From assembly GCA_031425195.1 (NCBI GenBank), contig JANPIX010000010.1:20046-84045 (forward strand): a stretch of DNA of 64,000 nt, read 5' to 3'. The notes below the pieces were generated by a model. That model was not told the origin of the DNA. It was given only the letters and a program-made list of their open reading frames with translations, and ran no database searches. The position numbers and the translations under genes were made by a program. Below are positions 25,851 to 34,842 of this stretch, in pieces (position 1 is the stretch's first letter; the number at the start of each line of letters is the position of its first letter). The stretch is from JANPIX01 sp031425195. Lineage in GTDB: Bacteria; Pseudomonadota; Alphaproteobacteria; Rhodobacterales; Rhodobacteraceae.

Positions 25851-27985
25851 TTCCAGAACCTTCCCCACTGCTCATCAAGGCCCGATGCCTGGTAGTCGCG
25901 CAGCGAATCATAAAGGCGTCCATCAACTTCCAGTCGCTGACCACCATCGCGGCCAAATGGCCGAATTACCGTAACGGTTTTCTTGCGGGTCGCCTCGCCC
26001 GTACCCCAGGCGAACGGAATCTCAAGCTTGATCCCTTTGTCGAACGACCCCGATCCGAAGTCTTCCGCAGACACGTTGGTCTTGGACGCAAACGCCCCGA
26101 CGCGCCAACCGTTCGAAAATTCGCGCTGTAATGTCAGCGTCGCGCCAACATCACCAGCCAGGTATCGCCCGACGTCCACTTGCGCATGGATACCGTTGGC
26201 AAAGGCGTAATAAGCCGACAGATGCCCTGTCGCGACGCGGTAATCGTATTCCGAAAACCCTAGCCCACCGTTCGTGTCGCGCTGCGCCACATAATTGACC
26301 TCGGCCCCAAGCGCCCAGCGCCGATCAACCGGTTTCCAAAGCACTTCGGCAGAAACACCGCCAAACATGCGTTCCAGATAGCCGACCGAAACACGGCCAT
26401 AAAGATCGCCCCCCAGATGGCCGAACTGCGCAAAACTGAGCGATTCAAGCGCAGGGTCCGCTTTGGCGTCGTAAATGTCGCCGTCCGACCGTACGGGCTG
26501 CAGCTTGGCGTCGATGGGCGGTGGCGGATCATCCAGATTGCCGACAACCTTCTTGGTCACAGACCCCTGCAGCACCATCCCCGGCCTGATTTCATACCGT
26601 GCTGCCAGACGCAGACCCACGTCAATCTTGAAAGGCGCGCGCTGGTCAAACAGACGAACACGGTTGTAGGGCGTGAGAGCCCAGGTAAAGCGCGGGTAAA
26701 GTTCGGGATCGTAGGCAAGGCCCGCCATCGGGCGGCCGGGATTGGTGATCGTGACGCGTTCGCGCATTTTCGCTGCGGCATCGGGGGCAAATTCCAAGCG
26801 TTCCAGATCAGACCGGCGAATGCTGACCTTCGACGCCGCAGCCCCGTTCACCAGCGGTATGATCTCGAACACTTCCACTGACGCCGGCAAAACCTGGCTC
26901 ATGGCGCGGGCGACCCGCCCAATGGCCTGCGCCTCGGCGTCATAGCGGGTGTTGCGGATGCGCACCTGCACGGTTGAACCGGTATAGCCAATCGCCTCGA
27001 CGATCACACCATCCTTGGCCAGGAACTTGTTGATGCTGGTGATCAGAACCGGGCCAACGCCCTCCTGCGTGACCCATTCGGGTGACCACGCATCAGGATC
27101 GGACGCCCGGCTTGGGCGCGGCTCGACCGCGTTTGGCGCGGGGCCGGACACGCTGCCCATCGACCGTTGTTTGGGGTTCATGAACAGGTGGGCCGCAAAG
27201 CCGATTTCCTGCCCGTACATGTAATAGGCCCCAAGACGAAGCGTATCGTATGCCTGATATTCGACGCCAAAGTTAAACGGGCTGCTGCGATCAAAGGTCG
27301 AACGCTGATCGGATTCGATATCATAATTGTCAGACGAATATTCGGCCTTCAGCGTCCAGCGGTCATCGACCTTGTATTCGATACCGGCAAATGGTGCGGC
27401 GTCACCCTTGAACCATGTGCCAAAGTTGAAGTTACCGCCCTTGCCGATGTCGATCTTTGGTCGGTCGCCAAACGGCGCGCCAATGGCACCATAACTGCCC
27501 AGCCGCCCCCAACCCAACCCGGCCGTCACCTTGACCTGTGGTGTCAGATTTTTGGTCGCAGCAATGTATTCACCCGAAAGAATGCCGGTGCCGACGAAAT
27601 CCTGAAAGCCAACGGTCACGGCGGGCATATAGGTGCCTTCCTTGAACACCTGATAGCGCAAGTCGAAACTGCGGTCGTAATAGGTGTCAAAGATCGATGG
27701 CACGACATCGTCAAACTTGCGGATACCCAGAAACCGGAAACTGGCCGAAATACGCGGCGACACCTGGAATGTCAGTGTCGTGCGACCAATCGGGCCGAAA
27801 TGCGCGGTAGATATGTTCAGCATCCCATCCGGCTGCGACTCGCCCGAAGGCATGTCGATCCCGCCCGATGCTCCATAGAAATTGAGGGTCGCCCGGTTTT
27901 CCGCCAACGCTCCATGACCCCCCAGCCCGACAAGGGCCGTGGTCAGCGCCATCAGGGCGCGGCGGGGCAGGGCAATCAGGGTCAT
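25847..27985 (-). CDS. yjbH: YjbH-family outer-membrane protein (exopolysaccharide locus)
   Basis: Predicted outer-membrane beta-barrel protein of the YjbH/GfcD family. The 712 residues have a signal peptide (ending GGHGALA), an N-terminal barrel with alternating strands (ATLNFYGASGGIDMPSGESQPDG), a central mixed domain and a second barrel region (GDLYGRVSVGYLERMFGGVSAEVLW). The ATG at 27985 follows GAGG. Longer in-frame extensions upstream are Cys-rich and unlike the family. It is the first gene of a yjbH-yjbF-small protein unit, reverse in order to enterobacterial yjbEFGH, and lies 89 bases downstream of the CapD-type gene. Confidence 0.9.
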   Translation of the reverse strand: MTLIALPRRALMALTTALVGLGGHGALAENRATLNFYGASGGIDMPSGESQPDGMLNISTAHFGPIGRTTLTFQVSPRISASFRFLGIRKFDDVVPSIFDTYYDRSFDLRYQVFKEGTYMPAVTVGFQDFVGTGILSGEYIAATKNLTPQVKVTAGLGWGRLGSYGAIGAPFGDRPKIDIGKGGNFNFGTWFKGDAAPFAGIEYKVDDRWTLKAEYSSDNYDIESDQRSTFDRSSPFNFGVEYQAYDTLRLGAYYMYGQEIGFAAHLFMNPKQRSMGSVSGPAPNAVEPRPSRASDPDAWSPEWVTQEGVGPVLITSINKFLAKDGVIVEAIGYTGSTVQVRIRNTRYDAEAQAIGRVARAMSQVLPASVEVFEIIPLVNGAAASKVSIRRSDLERLEFAPDAAAKMRERVTITNPGRPMAGLAYDPELYPRFTWALTPYNRVRLFDQRAPFKIDVGLRLAARYEIRPGMVLQGSVTKKVVGNLDDPPPPIDAKLQPVRSDGDIYDAKADPALESLSFAQFGHLGGDLYGRVSVGYLERMFGGVSAEVLWKPVDRRWALGAEVNYVAQRDTNGGLGFSEYDYRVATGHLSAYYAFANGIHAQVDVGRYLAGDVGATLTLQREFSNGWRVGAFASKTNVSAEDFGSGSFDKGIKLEIPFAWGTGEATRKKTVTVIRPFGRDGGQRLEVDGRLYDSLRDYQASGLDEQWGRFWK

Positions 27986-28010
27986 ATCGGCCTCATTTTT
28001 ACTGCCTTGC

Positions 28011-28039
28011 ACATTAGGCGAAGCGGTCTGTCGCAACAA
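28011..28039 (-). promoter_or_regulatory. Candidate yjbH promoter
   Basis: Minus strand TTGTTG (28039-28034), 17 bases, TAATGT (28016-28011). It leaves about a 20-base leader before the yjbH ATG. Moderate match; it would allow yjbHF to be expressed apart from the sugar genes upstream. Confidence 0.4.
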
Positions 28040-28074
28040 TCGGTTTTCTTGGCCGCAAACCACGCATCGGCACG

Positions 28075-29982
28075 TCAAGGCACATTGGCAACGGCAGGTG
28101 GCTGATACCCCTCGACCCACCGCTTCACCACGTCGCGTGCGGCCTCGGTATCACCAACGGCTACGGCAGAGCGGAGCGCGCGCAGGGCGCTGGCCATTTC
28201 CAATTCCGACAGGCTGCCTTCGCGCGCCCGCAGAATTTTCTGGTGCGGCGTCGTCAGCAACCCTTCGCCGATCAACAATTCTTCGTGCAGCTTTTCGCCC
28301 GGACGCAGGCCGGTCACCACAATCTCAATATCGCCATCGGGGTTGCCCGCATCCCTGACGGAAAACCCCGCCGCGTGAATCATCTGCACCGCCAGATCAC
28401 GGATCCTGACAGGTTGCCCCATGTCGAGCACGAACACATCACCACCACGCGAATTGCCGACGTCAGCAAAGGATCCGGCCAGCAGGACAAGTTTGGCCGC
28501 CTCGGCAATTGTCATGAAAAAGCGCGTGACATCCTCGTGGGTCAGGGTGACCGGCCCGCCGCGCCCGATTTGTTCCTTGAACAGCGGGATGACCGACCCT
28601 GACGATCCCAGCACATTGCCAAAGCGCACCATCGAAAACACTGTGCCCTGTGACCGCTTTGCCAGATCCTGAAGCACAAGTTCGGCCAGGCGCTTTGATG
28701 CACCCATCACATTTGTTGGCCGAACCGCCTTGTCTGTTGAAATCAGGATGAACCGTTCGACCCCGCCTTCATGCGCCGCATCCGCCAGCGTCCGCGTGCC
28801 AAGCACGTTGTTGGCAAGTCCGGCAAGCGGGTTGATCTCCACAAGCGGAACATGCTTGTACGCCGCCGCATGGAACACAACGTCCACGGCAAAATCAGCC
28901 AGCACCGCCCGGCACAGGCGGGAATCTGTAACCGACCCCAGTACAGCCGCAATTTCCACCCCGGTGCCTTCGGCCAATTCGCGCATTTCCCGGTCGATGT
29001 TGTAAAGCGCGATCTCGCTGACCTCGAACAGAACGATGCGTTTTGGCTGATTGGTCAGCAATTGGCGGCACAACTCCGAACCGACCGACCCTCCGGCCCC
29101 GGATACAAGAACGGAACGCCCCAAATAGGCCTCGGTCCCCTGTGGCAGGCTGTCGCCATGCTGCTGACGGTTCAGAAAATGGCCCGGTGACACGGGGCCA
29201 AGGCGGTCAATCAGCTTTTCTTCGCCCACCAACTGCGAGAAGGACGGAAGTGTATGAACCTCCAGCCCCATCTGTCGCAGCTGTCGTGTCAACTGGCCCA
29301 GCTTGGGCGCGGGCACGGACGGCATGGCAAGCACGATCCGGTCAACACCTCGTTCACGCACGAATTTGGGAAGTTTTTCAGGGGCAATTACCCGCAGGCC
29401 TGCGACTGTCACGGCTTGCAGCGCCGGGTTGTCATCGACGAACCCCACAGGGACCAGTGACTTGTGGGTGCGCAGGGCGGCGGCCAACTGGGTGCCGGTA
29501 TTGCCCGCACCATAGATGAGGACACGGCGTTTCACCTCGCCCTGCCGCAAGATCCAGGTCAGAATTTCCAGCATCGCAAGCCGCGCTGCGACAGACACGA
29601 CAAACAGGATCAGCCCGTAAAGCACTGTGCCGAACACCGGCATACCAAACCCGGTTGCGGCGTTGATCCCAGCCAGCGCAAGCATCATTACAAATGAATA
29701 TCCGCCGGTCTTGATGACAGCGGTGCTTTCATAGGCATTCAACTTGATGCGCGGGATGCCAAAGGCGACGGCCGCCACCCCGGCAAAAACGCCCAGAATG
29801 GGCACACAAAACCAGAAAACCGGAACGGACCAAAGCGGGTGCCAGGGTCCGTAGATCAGAACAAAGCTGAGCAGCAGCGACACGGGCGCCAGCAGCATGT
29901 CCACCAACATCAGGACCAGACGCTTTTGGGGCCGCGACAATCGTTCAACACTGTTGAACAGTTTGCGTTTCAGACTTTGCAT
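28075..29982 (-). CDS. CapD/PglF-family nucleotide-sugar 4,6-dehydratase
   Basis: Membrane-bound enzyme acting on UDP-GlcNAc-type sugars, the usual first step to bacillosamine- or quinovosamine-type residues in surface polysaccharides. Four or five N-terminal membrane segments precede a CoA-binding-like Rossmann region (VLIYGAGNTGTQ). The catalytic SDR domain follows, with SGAGGSVGSE, AAAYKHVPLVE, STDKAVRPTNVMGASKR (Met in place of the usual Tyr, as in this subfamily) and RFGNVLGSSGSVIP. The ATG at 29982 has a clear GAGGTGGG ribosome site; upstream Met codons at 30009 and 30027 do not. Length 635 residues. Confidence 0.92.
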   Translation of the reverse strand: MQSLKRKLFNSVERLSRPQKRLVLMLVDMLLAPVSLLLSFVLIYGPWHPLWSVPVFWFCVPILGVFAGVAAVAFGIPRIKLNAYESTAVIKTGGYSFVMMLALAGINAATGFGMPVFGTVLYGLILFVVSVAARLAMLEILTWILRQGEVKRRVLIYGAGNTGTQLAAALRTHKSLVPVGFVDDNPALQAVTVAGLRVIAPEKLPKFVRERGVDRIVLAMPSVPAPKLGQLTRQLRQMGLEVHTLPSFSQLVGEEKLIDRLGPVSPGHFLNRQQHGDSLPQGTEAYLGRSVLVSGAGGSVGSELCRQLLTNQPKRIVLFEVSEIALYNIDREMRELAEGTGVEIAAVLGSVTDSRLCRAVLADFAVDVVFHAAAYKHVPLVEINPLAGLANNVLGTRTLADAAHEGGVERFILISTDKAVRPTNVMGASKRLAELVLQDLAKRSQGTVFSMVRFGNVLGSSGSVIPLFKEQIGRGGPVTLTHEDVTRFFMTIAEAAKLVLLAGSFADVGNSRGGDVFVLDMGQPVRIRDLAVQMIHAAGFSVRDAGNPDGDIEIVVTGLRPGEKLHEELLIGEGLLTTPHQKILRAREGSLSELEMASALRALRSAVAVGDTEAARDVVKRWVEGYQPPAVANVP

Positions 29983-30122
29983 TCCCACCTCGTGGCGGCC
30001 CGGTTTCATGGGCGCATTTCCCGTCATTCTATACGCTTGTCACGAAATTTGCCGTAAAAAAAGCGGTTGATCGCAGGGGCCTGTCGCAGCATCCCAGCAA
30101 TTCTGAAACATTTGCGCCACAG

Positions 30123-30746
30123 TCAGCGGCGCATCGGCAACATCCGGCCCAACATGCGCCCGATGGTCTGACCCAGCAGCGCAAGATCAAGACACACCGT
30201 CTGATGGCGCTGATAGATCAGATCAAGCCGCGCTTTCACGGGCACACACCGGCGGGAATAAACCGCGTCAGTTTCGCCCGCACTTCTGCACTGGGCCAAA
30301 AGCCGTTCTTCATGCGTGTGAAAATGAAGCGTGGCCATCCCAGTGATACCGGGCCTGCTTTGCAGGACTTGCGCGTAAAGCGCAGGAAAACGTTCAACAT
30401 ACTGCCGAAGCGGCGGGCGCGGGCCGACAAAGCTCATGTCGCCACGCAGCACATTCCAAAGCTGCGGAACCTCGTCCAGACGGGTGCGCCGCAGGAACCG
30501 CCCGGTTCGGGTGATGCGCGCCGACTTGTCACCACCCGAAACGCCGCTGTCCTTTGTCACGGTCATCGTGCGCAGCTTCCAAAGACGAAAGGGCCGGTCA
30601 GGCGCGCGCATCCGTTCTGCCTTGTAGAACACCGGACGTCCGTCCCGGATCAACATGACAGCCATGACGATAAGCAGCGGCAAGGCCAGCAACGCCCCCA
30701 GCATCAGGGCAAGAACCACGTCCATGATGCGTTTCGACAGCGTCAT
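30123..30746 (-). CDS. Undecaprenyl-phosphate sugar phosphotransferase (initiating transferase)
   Basis: Transfers the first sugar-phosphate to the lipid carrier to start a polysaccharide repeat unit. The 207-residue monotopic enzyme has one N-terminal hydrophobic segment and the bacterial sugar-transferase motifs: KAERMRAPDRPFRLWKLRTM, then FLRRTRLDEVPQLWNVLRGDMSFVGPRPP (the DE motif), then SRPGITGMATLHF. The ATG at 30746 overlaps the upstream epimerase stop (ATGA). With the CapD-type dehydratase downstream and yjbHF nearby it forms an exopolysaccharide priming module. No glycosyltransferase or polymerase genes are in the window. Confidence 0.92.
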   Translation of the reverse strand: MTLSKRIMDVVLALMLGALLALPLLIVMAVMLIRDGRPVFYKAERMRAPDRPFRLWKLRTMTVTKDSGVSGGDKSARITRTGRFLRRTRLDEVPQLWNVLRGDMSFVGPRPPLRQYVERFPALYAQVLQSRPGITGMATLHFHTHEERLLAQCRSAGETDAVYSRRCVPVKARLDLIYQRHQTVCLDLALLGQTIGRMLGRMLPMRR

Positions 30747-31624
30747 CGTGTCTGGCCCCGTATCGCCCGCCATTCCGCCACCATCATGGCAGGGTCCGCA
30801 GCATCAAGTGCAGGCATGTCAATCAACCCTCGCAGCCTGTCCACCCCCAACACAACCCGGGCCTGAACATCGTCGGTGGGCGGACCATAGCTCCACTCTG
30901 CGCCTGCTGCGGTCAGAAGGTCTGCCATTTGCACCGCTGGTGCCGCGCCGATATTGAGAACGGCAGGCAGAGGTTCTTCGCAAACAGCCTTTCGGCACAG
31001 CCGCGCCAAGACCTCGGCAAAGCTGGCCGGCCCGATGTAGGATCGCATCGGACCGCCGTTGCGGCCGGGCACGGGCGTCAGGATCATAGGCTCGCCCGGT
31101 CTGACGCTGCCCATCAGACTGTCGCAGCCAAGCACATTTCCGATCCGCAGAACGGTCACGCCCGGCGCATCCGGTCCGGCAGACGCCACCCATTCCGCGA
31201 CCGCCCCTTCCATCGCAAGCTTGGCGCGGCCGTAGTCTGATCCGGGTGCCGCCGGACTTGTTTCCGTCAAGTCGGCGGTTTCATCAGCGGCATAGACGGC
31301 GCTGCTTGAGGCAAGAAAGACGTGCTTTGCCCCGCAAACGGCCGCAGCCTCGCACACGGCAATCGCCAAGGGCACGTTGGCCGCCAGATCCTGCCTGCCT
31401 CCGGCCAGATGCAGCACCACTCCGCCTTTCAGCGATGGGCCAACATAGCGGTCCTTCCCAATGGTCCAGACCAGATCACCTGCCCCGGGTGCGGATCGTA
31501 CCTGCCACACGGGGTGCGCCTGTCCGGCCAACTGGGCAGGCCAGCAGGCACGCAAGACGCGGCCCAGTTTACCGTTTGATCCCGTTACCAGAATATTTGG
31601 CAGCACCGCTGACCCCTCAGTCAC
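30743..31624 (-). CDS. NAD-dependent nucleotide-sugar epimerase/dehydratase (extended SDR)
   Basis: Short-chain dehydrogenase of the epimerase type, likely acting on a nucleotide sugar or lipid-linked keto-sugar in the same pathway. The 293 residues show a slightly shortened dinucleotide motif VTGSNGKLG (14-22), ASSSAVYA, and the catalytic YGRAKLAME (Tyr-x-x-x-Lys). The start is GTG at 31624, overlapping the marR stop by 4 bases (GTGA). It overlaps the sugar transferase gene by 4 bases at its other end. The substrate is unknown. Confidence 0.85.
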   Translation of the reverse strand: MTEGSAVLPNILVTGSNGKLGRVLRACWPAQLAGQAHPVWQVRSAPGAGDLVWTIGKDRYVGPSLKGGVVLHLAGGRQDLAANVPLAIAVCEAAAVCGAKHVFLASSSAVYAADETADLTETSPAAPGSDYGRAKLAMEGAVAEWVASAGPDAPGVTVLRIGNVLGCDSLMGSVRPGEPMILTPVPGRNGGPMRSYIGPASFAEVLARLCRKAVCEEPLPAVLNIGAAPAVQMADLLTAAGAEWSYGPPTDDVQARVVLGVDRLRGLIDMPALDAADPAMMVAEWRAIRGQTR

Positions 31625-32064
31625 GCTTCGCCCTCCAGCCGGATGCGCATCTCACGCAGAACCGGAAGCACCGCGCGCACCCTGTCAGCGCCCAGTTGAT
31701 CAACCACCTGCGCAATGATTGGCGCAATCGCATGAACCGCCGCATCCCGCGCCGCGCGGCCAGACGGGCTGATCGTCACGCGCTTGCTGCGGGCATCATC
31801 CCAATCGGGCCTGATGTGGACATGCCCCGCCCATTCCAGCTTCGCCAGCGTGTTCGTCATGGCCCCCCGTGTGACGTGAAACGACCGCGCGAGCTGCGCC
31901 GGCGTGCGTTCCCCCTCGCTCCGCGCAAGATGGTTGAGCACCGAAAAATGCGATAACTCCATCCCGCGCGGCAACACCTTTGACAGCCGGTTGCGCGCCA
32001 GTTGATCTGCCATGAACAGTTCGCCGAACAGGGCAACAGCGATGTCTTCGCTTCGTTCGGGCAT
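31621..32064 (-). CDS. MarR-family transcriptional regulator
   Basis: Dimeric winged-helix regulator, 147 residues. The DNA-binding part is ELSHFSVLNHLARSEGERTPAQLARSFHVTRGAMTNTLAKLEWAGHVHIRPDWDDARSKRVTISPSGRA, with the usual wing Asp-Arg-Ser arrangement. It begins right after the stop of the nitrilase gene with no gap and overlaps the epimerase start, so it is embedded in the operon rather than divergent. The ligand and target are unknown; it could control the operon it sits in. Confidence 0.9.
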   Translation of the reverse strand: MPERSEDIAVALFGELFMADQLARNRLSKVLPRGMELSHFSVLNHLARSEGERTPAQLARSFHVTRGAMTNTLAKLEWAGHVHIRPDWDDARSKRVTISPSGRAARDAAVHAIAPIIAQVVDQLGADRVRAVLPVLREMRIRLEGEA

Positions 32065-32895
32065 CTATGGCCCCTTGATCGGGCGGTCATGTGTCAGTGA
32101 CGGCACGCGCGCCCGCGCTGCAATAACTGCGGACAGGTCAAGGTCGACAAACGTCACGCCGGGCATCGTGCCACCATCCGCCAATACCTCGCCCCACGGT
32201 GCCATGGCAAGCGAATGGCCATGCGTTTGCCGCCCCTTGCCGTGCGCCTCGGGGTGAAAGCCGGTCTGTGCGGGGGCCAGAACGAAGCATCCCGTTTCAA
32301 TGGCCCGTGCGCGCAGCAGGGTTTCCCAATGGGCTGCACCTGTCAGATGGTTGAACGCCGCCGGAACCGTCAGGATACCCGCACCCGCCTGTGCCAATTT
32401 GCGGTAAAGATGCGGAAAGCGGACATCGTAACAGACAGTCATGCCGATTTTGGCGAACGGAGTTTCCACCACCACGGCGGTGTCACCGGGGCGGTAACCT
32501 GCGGATTCGCGGTACACTTCCGTTTCGGTCACATTCACATCGAACATGTGGATCTTGTCATACCGCGCCGCGATCCGGCCATCCGGTGCAATCAGAAAGG
32601 ACCGGTTCGCAAACCTGCCATCGGGATCATCCGTCAAGACGGCCAATGACCCGATCAGCAGCCATATCCCAAGATCAGCCGCAAGGTTTCGCAGGGCTGC
32701 AAGCGTCTCATCCTCAGCCTCGTGGCGCAGCATGCGGCGTTGATGGTCACGGTTGGACGACAGAATGTTTGTGCATTCCGGCGTCAGAATGAACGTGGCA
32801 CCGCCCGCCGCAGCCTCGCGCACGGCGCTGACCGTGGCGGGCAAATTCCCTTCCGGGTCATCGCCGACCGTCAGTTGCACAAGCCCGGCGCGCAT
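32065..32895 (-). CDS. Carbon-nitrogen hydrolase, Nit1/Nit2-like
   Basis: Nitrilase-superfamily amidase. The 276 residues contain the Glu-Lys-Cys triad: Glu40 in ILTPECTN, Lys114 in YDKIHMFDV and Cys155 in VCYDVRFP. The KIHMFD and CYDVRFP wording fits the Nit branch, whose known members remove deaminated glutathione or omega-amides. The neighbour grxC (glutaredoxin) begins 4 bases upstream on the same strand, which supports a glutathione-repair role. Cytoplasmic. Confidence 0.9.
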   Translation of the reverse strand: MRAGLVQLTVGDDPEGNLPATVSAVREAAAGGATFILTPECTNILSSNRDHQRRMLRHEAEDETLAALRNLAADLGIWLLIGSLAVLTDDPDGRFANRSFLIAPDGRIAARYDKIHMFDVNVTETEVYRESAGYRPGDTAVVVETPFAKIGMTVCYDVRFPHLYRKLAQAGAGILTVPAAFNHLTGAAHWETLLRARAIETGCFVLAPAQTGFHPEAHGKGRQTHGHSLAMAPWGEVLADGGTMPGVTFVDLDLSAVIAARARVPSLTHDRPIKGP

Positions 32896-32898
32896 CGA

Positions 32899-33156
32899 TC
32901 AGTCTGCCAGCATCGGATCAAGCCGGCCTTCATGATCAAGCGCGTGGATATCATCGCTGCCACCGACATGGACCCCGCCGATGAATATCTGCGGCACGCT
33001 GCGCCGCCCACCCGCCCGCGCCGTCATGGCAGTTCGGACGTTCGGGTCACGGCTGACATCAATTTCGGTGAATGCAGCGCCTTTGCGGGTCAGCAGGCGC
33101 TTGGCCGCAAGGCAATAGGGGCAGGTCGGCGTGGTATAGATTTCAACGGTTTTCAT
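32899..33156 (-). CDS. grxC: Glutaredoxin 3
   Basis: Small dithiol glutaredoxin that reduces disulfides and glutathione mixed disulfides. The 85 residues have the active site CPYC (12-15), the conserved RSVPQIFIGGVHVGGSDD cis-Pro and Gly-Gly-x-Asp-Asp glutathione-binding segment, and the normal family length. It is between comF (34 bases upstream) and the nitrilase gene (3 bases downstream). Confidence 0.95.
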   Translation of the reverse strand: MKTVEIYTTPTCPYCLAAKRLLTRKGAAFTEIDVSRDPNVRTAMTARAGGRRSVPQIFIGGVHVGGSDDIHALDHEGRLDPMLAD

Positions 33157-33190
33157 GACGCACCTTCTGGATTGGTGCGACTATACGGAA

Positions 33191-33916
33191 TTAACCGTCC
33201 TTCGCAACGCGCGCCAACGCCAATACCGACACACGCACGGCACCAGCCGCCACACAGGCCTCGGCGGCGGCAGCAAAGGTCGCGCCGGATGTCATCACGT
33301 CGTCGACGATCAGAACCTCGCGCCCCTCGACCCGGCTTTGGTGGCGTTTATGAACCGCAAGCTTGCCATTCATGTTGGCAAATCGCGCATCGCGGCTTCG
33401 CCCGTCCTGGGTGCCCGTTGACTGGCGTCGCACAAGCAGGTCAGGGCAGTGGTCAAGCCCGGCCCCAACCGCCAGCGCCCGCGACAGAAGGGCCGACTGG
33501 TTATATCGCCGCGTGAAAAGCCGGGTCCAGTGCAACGGAACAGGCACCACGATCATGCCCGCACGCAGCATCGGTTGGGCGGCGCGCAGCAGCCACGCCC
33601 CGGCGGGCCGGGCCAGATCCAACCTGTCGCCATGTTTGAGGGCAAGCACCAGATTGCGTCCATTATCCTTGTAAAGCATCACGGCGCGGCCTTGTGACCA
33701 CGGGCGCGCAATGGCCAGACAGTCATCACATTGTACCGCGTGGCCCGGATCGTCACCCGGCAGCGGCGCGCCGCACCCGTCACACACAAGGCCCGTGATA
33801 AAGGGCGTTTCACGCCAACAGGTGCCACAAAGCCCGAAATCGGTCGTCACCTGCGCGTCGCATGTCAGGCACTGTGGCGGATAGACCATGTGCAGGATCG
33901 CTTGCATTCGCATCAT
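33191..33916 (-). CDS. comF: ComF-family phosphoribosyltransferase-like protein
   Basis: Related to competence protein ComF, which helps handle incoming single-stranded DNA in transformable bacteria; it is widely retained in other species. The 241 residues have N-terminal Cys pairs of a zinc-binding module (CLTCDAQ, LCGTCW, CDGCGAPLPGD, QCDDC). A C-terminal PRTase domain has RRYNQSALL and the PRPP loop VLIVDDVMTSGAT. Only 21 bases separate its start from the divergent methyltransferase-like gene. Confidence 0.92.
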   Translation of the reverse strand: MMRMQAILHMVYPPQCLTCDAQVTTDFGLCGTCWRETPFITGLVCDGCGAPLPGDDPGHAVQCDDCLAIARPWSQGRAVMLYKDNGRNLVLALKHGDRLDLARPAGAWLLRAAQPMLRAGMIVVPVPLHWTRLFTRRYNQSALLSRALAVGAGLDHCPDLLVRRQSTGTQDGRSRDARFANMNGKLAVHKRHQSRVEGREVLIVDDVMTSGATFAAAAEACVAAGAVRVSVLALARVAKDG

Positions 33917-33937
33917 CAGACCCTAGTTTCCCCGATC

Positions 33938-34777
33938 ATGGACCACGCCCCCCCACAACTCACCGACCGCCCGGCCCTGATCCGCCACCGCGCCCGCGCG
34001 GCAAGTGCCCCCGTGACGTTCCTGCATGACGAAATCCTGTCAGATGTTCAGGAAAGACTGATCGAAGTTAACAAATCGTTCACGTCGACAGCGATCGTGA
34101 CCGGGCACCCCGATTTCTGGCAGGCGGCGTTTCCCAGTGCGGTGGTGGTGCCGGATGACGATCTTGTGGCGCTTGGCCTTGGCGCGCATGATCTTGTGAT
34201 TCACGCGCTTGCCCTTCACTGGGCCAACGACGCGGTAGGGCAGCTTGTCCAGTCCCGCCGCGCCCTGCGACCGGACGGTCTTTTCCTTGGCTATCTTTTT
34301 GGGGGGCAAACGCTGTCTGAACTGCGGGCCGCACTGGCGCAGGCGGAGTCAGAGGTGACGGGCGGGCTTTCACCCCGGGTACTGCCGATGGCAGAGATCA
34401 GGGAGCTTGGCGGCTTGCTGCAAAGGGCAGGCTTTGCCCTGCCGGTTGCAGACAGCCTGACGCGCCGCGTCAGCTACCGTGACATGGGTCACCTCGTGGC
34501 CGATCTGCGGGGCATGGGCGAACAGAATGCGCTTTCCGCGCGGCTGCGCCATGCCACCCGCGGCGCTGTCTTTGCAAGGGCCGCAGAAATTTACGCCACA
34601 ACGTTCGCAGAACCCGACGGGCGGGTGCGCGCAACCTTTGACATTCAGTGCCTGACAGGCTGGGTGCCCCATGAAAGCCAGCAAAAACCGCTTCGCCCCG
34701 GATCGGCCGCCCAAAAACTCGCTGCGGCACTGAATACCAGCGAAATCCCCCTGCCAGACCACCCCGCCAACGGTTGA
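33938..34777 (+). CDS. Methyltransferase-like protein, BioC/NDUFAF5-like, with degenerate SAM site
   Basis: Resembles alphaproteobacterial SAM-dependent methyltransferase-domain proteins related to mitochondrial NDUFAF5. The later fold motifs are clear (DLVIHALALHWANDAVGQLVQSRRALRPDGLFLGYLFGG), but the Gly-rich motif I expected after the first strand reads AIVTGHPDFW, without GxGxG. It may therefore bind SAM poorly or have another role. The ATG at 33938 is the first Met clear of comF but has no obvious ribosome site. It has 279 residues and lies upstream of hemH by 65 bases. Confidence 0.75.
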   Translation: MDHAPPQLTDRPALIRHRARAASAPVTFLHDEILSDVQERLIEVNKSFTSTAIVTGHPDFWQAAFPSAVVVPDDDLVALGLGAHDLVIHALALHWANDAVGQLVQSRRALRPDGLFLGYLFGGQTLSELRAALAQAESEVTGGLSPRVLPMAEIRELGGLLQRAGFALPVADSLTRRVSYRDMGHLVADLRGMGEQNALSARLRHATRGAVFARAAEIYATTFAEPDGRVRATFDIQCLTGWVPHESQQKPLRPGSAAQKLAAALNTSEIPLPDHPANG

Positions 34778-34842
34778 CCCCGGCGCGCTTGCGGTTATGT
34801 CCTGTGGACTGCCGCCGAATGCCATTATCCAAGGAAAAAGCC

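Noticed and set aside
27167..28105. 312-codon plus-strand frame across yjbH
   Set aside because: Antisense shadow; the YjbH signal peptide and barrel are on the minus strand.
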